Positions 1-4,736 of a DNA stretch of 5,616 nucleotides are shown here, one piece after another. The notes under the pieces were generated by a model that saw nothing but the letters and a program-made list of their open reading frames with translations, had not been told where the DNA came from and did no database searches. Within the stretch, counting starts at the first letter, position 1. Each line of letters starts with the position of its first letter. The position numbers and the translations under genes are program-made. Source of the stretch: Oscillospiraceae bacterium (GTDB lineage: Bacteria; Bacillota; Clostridia; WRCU01); contig WRCU01000117.1 in NCBI GenBank assembly GCA_009783805.1, positions 1 to 5,616 on the forward strand, written 5' to 3'.

Positions 1-1
1 C

Positions 2-400
2 TACAAGAAGAGGCGGTTCGGCGACGCGGGCGGCAGGGAGTGCTGTGAGGCGATCATCGCGGGCGGCGCGGAGGTGGCCGTGTTCACGTTGGGCGCTAAG
101 GGCTGCATAGGCATGTACGAAGGCGGCTACTTCGAGGCGCCCACCTACGATGTCGAGGTCAAGGACACCACGGGCTGCGGCGACGTCTTCCACGGCGCGT
201 TCGTCCACGGGCTCATCAGGGGCTGGGACGTGCCGTTCATAGCGAGGTTCGCGAACGCCGTGGCGTCGATCAAGTGCACGCGGCTGGGCGGGAGGGCGGG
301 GATCCCCGATGAGGCCACGGCCATGCGCTTCATGGAGACGGGGGTCATAGACTACGCCGAGATAGACGAGCGCGTCGAGTTCTATCGGCGCGTCAGGTAG
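2..400 (+). CDS. PfkB/ribokinase-family carbohydrate kinase, C-terminal part
   Basis: This is the C-terminal part of an ATP-dependent sugar kinase of the PfkB/ribokinase superfamily, which phosphorylates a sugar or nucleoside hydroxyl in the cytoplasm. The frame is open from the left edge, so the true start lies upstream; the internal GTG at 74 is not the start. The diagnostic element is the second PfkB signature, DTTGCGDVFHGAF, about 50 codons into the visible part. Its GCGD segment forms the anion hole, and the final Asp is the catalytic base. Most family members have GAGD, but Ala to Cys is a known variant. A preceding VFTLGAKGCIG segment matches the strand and loop usually found before this site. 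The substrate cannot be told from this fragment. The stop at 398-400 lies 27 bases before the HlyD-like gene, so co-transcription is possible. The family call is firm; specificity is unknown. Confidence 0.93.
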   Translation, partial: YKKRRFGDAGGRECCEAIIAGGAEVAVFTLGAKGCIGMYEGGYFEAPTYDVEVKDTTGCGDVFHGAFVHGLIRGWDVPFIARFANAVASIKCTRLGGRAGIPDEATAMRFMETGVIDYAEIDERVEFYRRVR

Positions 401-427
401 GCTGCCGAGGATGGGGGGCCGACGACG

Positions 428-1675
428 ATGAGGTCCGTGAAGTCCGGGTTGGCGATGCTTTCCGTCGCCGTCATCGCGACGTTCTACGTATTCGCCTATA
501 TGGATTGGGTGGGCGGGCACAGCATAGACACGTCCGTTATAAGCATGGGTTCCATCGAGTACTCCGTGAAGGCCGTCGGGGTCGTGGTCAGGGATGAGCT
601 GGTGATGGAGTCCGACCGGTCAGGCTTGGTCCTACCGGTGATAGAGGAGGGCGGGAAGGCGGCGAAAGGCTCGCTCATGGCCCAGATGGTCAAGGAGGGG
701 CTTTACCGGGACGCGCTGAGGCTGGCCGAGGTCGAGAGGAAGATAGGTGACCTCACCATGCAAGGGCAAACCGCCAGGCCCAACGGCTACGGCGACGTCA
801 GGAGGATCGACGAGGAGGTTGACTCGAAGGTCCGTAGGCTGGCCTATGCTATGGGGGCCGGACGCCCGGCCGACGTGATGGCCTTGAAGGGCGAGGTGGA
901 CCGCCTTCTGGAAAGGAGGTGGATCCTTACCGGGGGGGACGGCGTCGGCGACGGATACCTGGCTGAGCTGAGGGAGGAAAGGGCGGGGCTGATGGCTAAG
1001 GTCGGCCCTTCCGCCGTCAGCCTGTACGCGCCGTCCTCGGGGACGGTCTCCTACGCGGTGGACGGGTATGAGGCCATCCTGACGTTGGGGTCGGCCCCAT
1101 CGATGACGCCGGGGGAGATCGAGGGCGTCATAGAGGACCTGGGCTCTTTCAAGGGGGCATACTATATGGACGGGGAGACGCGGCCCGTGGCGAAGGTCGT
1201 GCTGGGGATGGACTACGCGCTGTGCCTCATCGTCGACGGTCAGACGGCCAGGGCCATAGGCTCGCGCGGCACGGTCACGGTAAGGGTCGCGGAGGCACCG
1301 CTGCCGATAGCCTGTGAGGTCCTTTCGGCGCAGGCCCACGACGACGGCAGGTACGTCCTATGCTTGAGGTCGGATAGGTACATGCAGCACATGGCGGGCG
1401 TCAGGTCATTGGAGGCGGAGTTGGTGATAGAGAAGCACGAGGGGCTCATGGTCCCTCTGGAGAGCCTCGCGCGCATAGACGAGTCGTTCCTGACCGCGAC
1501 GATCGCGCTCGTCAAGGACGGCGAGGTCCGCGACGTCCACGTCAGGATAGTCGCGTACGACGACCAGTCCGCGATCCTGGAGAACATCGACAACCCGAAC
1601 GGCAGGAAGGTCTTCGCCAACGACCGGTACGTGACGAGGCCGGTGAACGTGGTGGACGGCCAGTCCGTCACGTGA
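428..1675 (+). CDS. HlyD-like membrane-anchored protein (barrel-sandwich hybrid / membrane fusion type)
   Basis: This is a 415-residue envelope protein of the HlyD/membrane-fusion type. Residues 1-6 are short and basic, and residues 7-26 form one hydrophobic segment that should act as an uncleaved membrane anchor with the rest outside. Residues about 47-82 (AVGVVVRDE, then SGLVLPVIEEGGKAAKGS) look like the first half of a lipoyl-type barrel-sandwich hybrid. A charged helical stretch, about 88-185, resembles the coiled-coil hairpin. Residues 200-214 (YAPSSGTVSYAVDGY) supply the second half. The C-terminal part, about 345-415, has the beta-rich pattern of adaptor proteins (VPLESLARID, VKDGEVRDVHVRI, GQSV). 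No ABC transporter or outer-membrane partner is in the window. Such proteins are known next to yggS-sepF-yggT in Clostridia-like genomes, so a division or envelope role is possible, but that is inference. The ATG at 428 follows GAGG and a G6 tract nine bases away. Confidence 0.72.
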   Translation: MRSVKSGLAMLSVAVIATFYVFAYMDWVGGHSIDTSVISMGSIEYSVKAVGVVVRDELVMESDRSGLVLPVIEEGGKAAKGSLMAQMVKEGLYRDALRLAEVERKIGDLTMQGQTARPNGYGDVRRIDEEVDSKVRRLAYAMGAGRPADVMALKGEVDRLLERRWILTGGDGVGDGYLAELREERAGLMAKVGPSAVSLYAPSSGTVSYAVDGYEAILTLGSAPSMTPGEIEGVIEDLGSFKGAYYMDGETRPVAKVVLGMDYALCLIVDGQTARAIGSRGTVTVRVAEAPLPIACEVLSAQAHDDGRYVLCLRSDRYMQHMAGVRSLEAELVIEKHEGLMVPLESLARIDESFLTATIALVKDGEVRDVHVRIVAYDDQSAILENIDNPNGRKVFANDRYVTRPVNVVDGQSVT

Positions 1676-1687
1676 TCCGCAGTATCG

Positions 1688-1742
1688 CCGTACCTTTCGG
1701 TCAGGCCGTGACGCCTAAGGTTATGTTTCGGTTAAGGTACGG
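1688..1742. repeat. 9-base inverted repeat in the intergenic region before yggS
   Basis: CCGTACCTT at 1688-1696 is the exact reverse complement of AAGGTACGG at 1734-1742, with 37 bases between the arms. One more G-T pair could extend the base of the stem. No T-run follows the right arm, so it is not a standard terminator. It could be a leader RNA stem or two half-sites for a dimeric regulator. The right arm overlaps the GGTTA direct repeats, so the two patterns cannot be fully independent. Confidence 0.45.
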
Positions 1743-1745
1743 TTA
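1719..1745. promoter_or_regulatory. Three GGTTA direct repeats at exact 11-base spacing; candidate regulator binding site
   Basis: GGTTA occurs at 1719-1723, 1730-1734 and 1741-1745, so each copy starts exactly 11 bases after the previous one, about one helical turn. The second and third copies share the longer CGGTTA. Tandem direct repeats at 11-base spacing are the layout recognised by OmpR/PhoB-family response regulators. The array ends 38 bases before the yggS start. No good -35/-10 pair could be placed beside it by eye, so the regulator and the promoter are unknown. The pattern is certain; its function is inferred. Confidence 0.45.
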
Positions 1746-1783
1746 CTTGAGATTCCATAGACGCAAACGTGGGGGAGATTGGT

Positions 1784-2485
1784 ATGGACGCCTCTTCGGT
1801 CATTGAAAATTATCACAGGATAAACGGGCATATCAGGGATTTGGCCGAGAAGGCCGGCACGAAGGAAGGCGTGACCTTGGTGGGTGTCATAAAGAACGTA
1901 CCTATGGATCTGGTCAAGGCCGCCTATTCCGCGGGCCTCCGCGACTTTGGCGAAAACAGGGCCAAAGCACTGCGGCTGGATAGGGAGGAGTTCTCCGGCC
2001 AAGGGGTGAACTTCCATATGATAGGGAACCTACAATCTAATAAAATCAAGGACATAGTCGCGAAAGGGACGCTGATCCAATCCGTCGGCAGCCTGCGCAT
2101 GGCGGGGCTCATAGACGAGTCCTCGGCCTCAGCCGGGATCGTTTCGGAATATTTGTTGCAGGTGAATGTCGCGAATGACGAAAACCAAGGTGGGATAGGC
2201 GTCCGCGACATCGACGGATTCTTGTGCGGGATAGGAGGTTTTCATAATATAAAGCTGCGGGGGATCATGGCGATACTGCCTATAGGCTCGGAAACAAAGA
2301 TAAAACAATCCTGTAAACAAATGCATAAATTATTCGTTGACATGAAAAAACACGTATCGCATAATACCGATATCAAGTATTTGTCCATGGGAATGAGCGG
2401 AGACTACGGGATAGCGGTATCGGAAGGCTCGAACATGGTCAGGATAGGCTCCTCGCTTTTTTTACGCCCCTTTTTGGGTGATTAG
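1784..2485 (+). CDS. yggS: YggS/YlmE family pyridoxal phosphate homeostasis protein
   Basis: This cytoplasmic protein binds pyridoxal 5'-phosphate on a fold-type III alanine-racemase-like barrel and helps balance the B6 and amino-acid pools; the family has no established enzyme reaction. The PLP lysine sits in LVGVIKNVP near residue 35, where the family usually has AVSKTKP. Further matches are GLRDFGENR, NFHMIGNLQSNKIK, LLQVNVA, LRGIMAILP and, near the C-terminus, LSMGMSGDYGIAVSEGS followed by VRIGSSLF, which binds the phosphate. The 233-residue length is normal. I chose the ATG at 1784 because GGGGGAG at 1771-1777 lies six bases upstream; an in-frame GTG at 1769 would place that site inside the gene. 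The sequence is somewhat divergent: a Gln stands in ENQGGI where Lys is usual, and the lysine segment is altered. Bases about 2240-2400 are markedly AT-rich. It heads the yggS-sepF-yggT order seen as ylmE-ylmF-ylmG in Bacillus. Confidence 0.93.
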   Translation: MDASSVIENYHRINGHIRDLAEKAGTKEGVTLVGVIKNVPMDLVKAAYSAGLRDFGENRAKALRLDREEFSGQGVNFHMIGNLQSNKIKDIVAKGTLIQSVGSLRMAGLIDESSASAGIVSEYLLQVNVANDENQGGIGVRDIDGFLCGIGGFHNIKLRGIMAILPIGSETKIKQSCKQMHKLFVDMKKHVSHNTDIKYLSMGMSGDYGIAVSEGSNMVRIGSSLFLRPFLGD

Positions 2486-2487
2486 GG

Positions 2488-2536
2488 AAGGACGTACAAA
2501 ACAAGGACGTTTGGGGGGGTAACATGAAAAAGGACG
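2488..2536 (+). repeat. Three AAGGACG direct repeats around the sepF start
   Basis: AAGGACGT occurs at 2488-2495 and again at 2503-2510 in the 38-base gap between yggS and sepF. A third, shorter match, AAGGACG, lies at 2530-2536 inside the first codons of sepF. The spacings are 15 and 27 bases. They may be chance purine-rich sequence, or a site that affects translation of sepF. No known element is recognised. Confidence 0.3.
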
Positions 2537-3036
2537 GAATGCTCACAAGGATCGGAAGGTTCATCGGGGTGACCACCGAAGAGGAGATCCAGGAACCCAT
2601 ACCTAGCGTCCAGGCGGAGGCGGTTGACACGCTGGCCTTTAGGACCAAAAACAGGAGCATGGATGGCCCGGCCCATCAGGAGGCGGCTTTGTATAATAAC
2701 AGACCCAACGCGGGGAGCAACGTGCTGCCCTTCGGCAACGGCGGCTTCATGCTGTTGAAGGAGCAACCCAAAGACATAAATGAGGCGGAAAGCATCTGCG
2801 CGAAGTTCAAGGAAGGCCTCACCATCATCGTGAACCTGAGCTCGGTCTCAAAGGAGCATGCCCAACGCTTCATAGACGTCTTCTCCGGGGCCTGCATAGC
2901 CTTGGACGGCATGATAGAGCATGTGGGTGAGGATATATTCGTCCTCATACCGAAGAACGTCAGCTTCATCAACCAAGAGAACGTAGGTGACATGCAGCAG
3001 ACGAAGAGGGTGCAGCGCGAGTACGGGACAAGGTAG
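2524..3036 (+). CDS. sepF: SepF, cell division protein that anchors FtsZ to the membrane
   Basis: SepF acts at the division site on the inner face of the membrane, where it binds the FtsZ C-terminal tail and polymerises into arcs or rings. Residues 1-16 (MKKDGMLTRIGRFIGV) can form the short amphipathic membrane-binding helix typical of the family. Residues about 17-70 are a low-complexity acidic to polar linker. The SepF core spans about 73-150: FMLLKEQPKDINEAE, GLTIIVNLSSV, then AQRFIDVFSGACIALDG with the conserved Arg and Gly, and GEDIFVLIPKNV at the end. The full length of 170 residues fits the family. A G7 tract at 2513-2519, four bases before ATG, is the only evident ribosome binding site. 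The gene lies 38 bases after yggS and 15 before yggT, so one operon is likely. The identification is confident from the core motifs and the neighbours. Confidence 0.95.
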   Translation: MKKDGMLTRIGRFIGVTTEEEIQEPIPSVQAEAVDTLAFRTKNRSMDGPAHQEAALYNNRPNAGSNVLPFGNGGFMLLKEQPKDINEAESICAKFKEGLTIIVNLSSVSKEHAQRFIDVFSGACIALDGMIEHVGEDIFVLIPKNVSFINQENVGDMQQTKRVQREYGTR

Positions 3037-3051
3037 GGGGTTCGTCCCTGT

Positions 3052-3339
3052 ATGGGCCTCTACCTGGTCTTCAAGGCGATAGACGTCTCGCTCCTCCTGC
3101 TGGGGTACGCGGTCCTCTTCAATGCGATCCTGTCATGGGTCCCCATATCGAGGGACGGCGTGGTGTACCGTTCGGTTAGGGCCGTGACGGAGCCCATCCT
3201 GTCGGTCATCAGGGGCTTGACCTCCAACATCGGGTTTTTGCGCAATTCTAGGATAGACTTCACCCCAGTCATAGCGTTCTTCCTCATATACATATTGAGG
3301 GAGGCTATCCTGACGTTGGCGATCGGCGTCATTGCCTAA
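3052..3339 (+). CDS. yggT: YggT-family membrane protein
   Basis: This is a small integral membrane protein of 95 residues, the usual size of single-repeat YGGT proteins. Residues about 4-29 form the first membrane segment and run into the family motif FNAILSWVPIS. Next comes VTEPILSVIRGL near 45-56, then RIDFTPVIAFFLIYILRE at 67-84, which opens the second membrane segment (about 70-94). The TEPIL and IDFTP motifs are diagnostic. The biochemical role is not established; homologues are linked to envelope or organelle organisation and, in Firmicutes and Cyanobacteria, are found beside sepF. The start at ATG 3052 lies 15 bases after the sepF stop, with a G5 tract at 3036-3040 eleven bases upstream, a rather long spacing. 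It is probably the last gene of the yggS-sepF-yggT unit, since a hairpin follows at 3377-3399. Confidence 0.93.
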   Translation: MGLYLVFKAIDVSLLLLGYAVLFNAILSWVPISRDGVVYRSVRAVTEPILSVIRGLTSNIGFLRNSRIDFTPVIAFFLIYILREAILTLAIGVIA

Positions 3340-3376
3340 GCTTTATCCGCGTCTTACAGAATAACGATGGAAAGCG

Positions 3377-3399
3377 GCCCCATTGGCTACCGATGGGGC
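3377..3399 (+). terminator. Hairpin between yggT and yqeG, candidate intrinsic terminator
   Basis: GCCCCATTGG at 3377-3386 pairs with CCGATGGGGC at 3390-3399 around a three-base CTA loop: ten base pairs, one of them G-T. A TTT follows immediately (3400-3402), and an AAA stands a few bases before the left arm. The stem is strong but the T-run is short, so termination may be partial, or the hairpin may act as a leader structure for yqeG. Its position after the division cluster suits a transcript end. It also argues against starting yqeG at the upstream ATG 3367. Confidence 0.55.
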
Positions 3400-3423
3400 T
3401 TTACCATGGGAAGGCGGCGGATC

Positions 3424-3951
3424 ATGATGCTAGGAAGGCTGTACCCTACGCGCGCGTTCGCCTCGGTTACGGACATAGGCGCCGAAGCCTTGCATGAGAT
3501 GGGCATAGAACTGTTGCTGGCCGACGTGGACGGCACGCTGACGGGGCATGGGCTCGACGCGGTTTCAAATGATGTCGCCTTATGGGTCGGGCTCGTCAAG
3601 GACGCCGGGGTCAGGGTCATCATAGTGAGCAACTCGGGCGGCGACAGGGTCAGGGCCATATCCGACTCGCTGGGGATCGACTACGTGGAGAAGGCGGGCA
3701 AGCCGCTGCGCAGGGGGTTCATCGCAGCGATGGCCGCCTCCGGCGCTGAGGCGGGCCGAACGGCGGTCGTGGGCGACCAGCTGTTCACCGATGTGTGGGG
3801 GGGGAGCAGGGCGGGTACGGCCACGTTCCTCGTCGACCCGATACCGGGCGCGGAGACGGCCTTCATAAGGTTCAAGAGGCTGCTGGAAAGGCCGATCCTG
3901 AGGAGGGTGCGAAAGAGGATGGCCGACGGCCGTCCCCCCGGCGCATTGTAA
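3424..3951 (+). CDS. yqeG: YqeG-family HAD-superfamily (IIIA) phosphatase
   Basis: This is a cytoplasmic HAD-type phosphatase of the YqeG family; the physiological substrate in bacteria is not firmly known. The motifs appear in order, numbered from ATG 3424: motif I LLLADVDGTL with nucleophile Asp34 and acid/base Asp36; motif II IIVSNS with Ser69; motif III Lys93 in KAGKP; motif IV GDQLFTDVWGG with Asp118 and Asp123, the latter placed to bind Mg. The family usually reads DLDNT at motif I; here it is DVDGT. The N-terminus (MLGRLYPTRAFASVTDI) and GSRAG after motif IV also fit YqeG. The start is ATG 3424 or 3427, behind AAGGCGG at 3411-3417. An in-frame ATG at 3367 would add 19 residues that run through a perfect-looking hairpin and do not resemble the family. 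The 175-residue length is typical. The basic C-terminal tail, about 150-170, is unremarkable. Confidence 0.9.
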   Translation: MMLGRLYPTRAFASVTDIGAEALHEMGIELLLADVDGTLTGHGLDAVSNDVALWVGLVKDAGVRVIIVSNSGGDRVRAISDSLGIDYVEKAGKPLRRGFIAAMAASGAEAGRTAVVGDQLFTDVWGGSRAGTATFLVDPIPGAETAFIRFKRLLERPILRRVRKRMADGRPPGAL

Positions 3952-3974
3952 TCCCGGCCCCATGGATGTAGAAT
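3946..3974 (+). promoter_or_regulatory. Sigma-70-type promoter ahead of the ComFB-family gene
   Basis: TTGTAA at 3946-3951 (four of six to TTGACA) is followed after exactly 17 bases by TAGAAT at 3969-3974 (five of six to TATAAT). The -35 overlaps the yqeG stop codon. Transcription would begin near 3981, giving a leader of about 30 bases before the GTG at 4012 and ruling out the ATG at 3973 as a start from this promoter. The -10 region also falls in a small stem with one bulge (3956-3963 with 3973-3979), which could be incidental. It probably drives comFB and the peptidase gene, and perhaps efp. Confidence 0.55.
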
Positions 3975-4011
3975 GGGCCCATCGCCTTACTTTCATCGGG
4001 GGGGGAAGCAT

Positions 4012-4299
4012 GTGGACAAGTCATACCAGATAAAGAACTACATGGAGCACATCGTATTCAGCCAAATGAAGGATATATTGAAGGACCTGCACGTATGCAC
4101 CTGCGACAAGTGCGTGTACGACATCGCGGCCATCGCGCTGAACGAGCTGCCCAGCAAGTACATAGTCTCTGAGAGGGGTGAGCTTTACTCCAAGGTGGAG
4201 CGGCTCATGCAGCAGTTCGAGGTCGACGTGATGGCGGCCATAACCAAGGCCGCGGAGCTCGTTAAAAAATCCCCCCGGCACGAAGCCAAGGGAGGCTGA
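4012..4299 (+). CDS. ComFB-family protein (late competence development family)
   Basis: This small soluble protein has 95 residues counted from GTG 4012. It matches the ComFB family through KNYMEHIVF, the cysteine cluster VCTCDKCVYDIAAIALNELPSKYIV and GELYSKVERLMQQFEVDVMAAITKA. Cys29, Cys31 and Cys34 form a CxCxxC group that may bind a metal. In Bacillus the gene lies in the comF operon but is dispensable for transformation; some cyanobacterial relatives bind cyclic di-nucleotides. No comFA or comFC is present here, so a competence role is not supported. I prefer GTG 4012 because the G8AAG tract at 3998-4007 sits just upstream and a promoter would start transcription near 3981; the in-frame ATG at 3973 gives an untypical N-terminus. 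An ATG at 4010 overlaps the GTG in another frame and reads only MWTSHTR before a stop. The downstream peptidase gene starts two bases after the stop. Confidence 0.87.
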   Translation: MDKSYQIKNYMEHIVFSQMKDILKDLHVCTCDKCVYDIAAIALNELPSKYIVSERGELYSKVERLMQQFEVDVMAAITKAAELVKKSPRHEAKGG

Positions 4300-4301
4300 G
4301 G

Positions 4302-4736
4302 GTGCGCGCCGAGAGGCTGCGCGCCCTGCGCGCCCTGCTGGCGGCGATGGGCGCCGATTGCATGGCCGTGACGAGCCGTCCCAACGTCCGGTACCTCACC
4401 GGGTTCACGGGGGAGGACTCAGCGGCGGTGGTGACGCAGGACGCCGCCTACGTCGTGACGGACTCCAGGTTCACGATGCAGGCCTCCATTGAATGCCCGG
4501 AATGCGAAGTGATCGATAACCCGTCGTCATTGATGGGGTCGGTACGCTCCTGCATCACGGACGGCCGGCACAAACGGGTGGCCTTTGAGGACGCATGCAT
4601 CGGGTACGCGGACTACGGCAGGCTCACGGCCGGCATGGGTGGGGTCACGTTCCTGGCGGCCGGTGACGCGATCACGAAATGCGCGCGGCCAAGGACGAAG
4701 GCGAGGTCCGCGTCATGGCCGAGGCGGCGAGGATAG
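4302..4736 (+). CDS. Xaa-Pro peptidase, N-terminal (creatinase-N) part, frame broken near 4679
   Basis: Codons 1-126 form the N-terminal creatinase/prolidase-type domain of an aminopeptidase P family enzyme (RPNVRYLTGFTGEDS, YVVTDSRFTMQA). This domain packs against the catalytic domain and helps form the dimer and the substrate pocket, but it has no metal ligands itself. After the codon AAA at 4677-4679 the frame carries on with low-complexity basic residues (CARPRTKARSASWPRRRG) to a stop at 4734-4736; that tail is not family-like. The catalytic domain continues in the -1 frame, so this and the entry at 4679-5371 are two parts of one gene. Read together they give 356 residues, the normal length. 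The start is GTG 4302, with AAGGGAGG at 4288-4295 six bases upstream, the best canonical ribosome binding site in the window. The gene starts two bases after comFB and is likely co-transcribed with it. Confidence 0.85.
   Translation: MRAERLRALRALLAAMGADCMAVTSRPNVRYLTGFTGEDSAAVVTQDAAYVVTDSRFTMQASIECPECEVIDNPSSLMGSVRSCITDGRHKRVAFEDACIGYADYGRLTAGMGGVTFLAAGDAITKCARPRTKARSASWPRRRG
4674..4681 (+). other. Frameshift point in the Xaa-Pro peptidase gene
   Basis: The frame changes at ACGAAATG. One more A (ACG AAA ATG CGC) would join the upstream reading (GDAITK) directly to the downstream one (MRAAKDEGEV), as in the family's usual R-x-x-K-D-x-x-E segment. The simplest reading is loss of one A from a run of four. 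There is no classic slippery heptamer here. It may be a real mutation or a sequencing or assembly error. Confidence 0.8.

Noticed and set aside
632..1339. A 235-codon open frame on the - strand opposite the HlyD-like gene
   Set aside because: Its product is rich in Arg, Pro, His and Gly with no family motif, as expected for the antisense of GC-rich coding DNA, and the + strand frame has clear domain structure.
1747..1752. TTGAGA as a -35 element for yggS
   Set aside because: At 16-18 bases downstream there is only the G-rich ribosome binding site and no -10-like sequence.
3332..3360. TTGCCT-N17-TACAGA as a yqeG promoter
   Set aside because: Only four and three of six positions match, it overlaps the yggT stop, and the transcript would start just before the terminator-like hairpin; too weak to annotate.
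3925..3934. GACGGCCGTC perfect palindrome near the end of yqeG
   Set aside because: It lies inside coding sequence, is short, and such GC palindromes are expected in DNA of this composition.
3580..4011. A 143-codon - strand frame across the end of yqeG
   Set aside because: It is a low-complexity Pro/Arg/His-rich shadow of yqeG, whose HAD motifs are unambiguous, and it crosses the promoter and leader of the next gene.
4674..4736. Programmed -1 frameshifting in the peptidase gene
   Set aside because: ACGAAATGC is not an X XXY YYZ slippery site, and no clear downstream pseudoknot or internal Shine-Dalgarno sequence was seen; a simple lost A explains it better.
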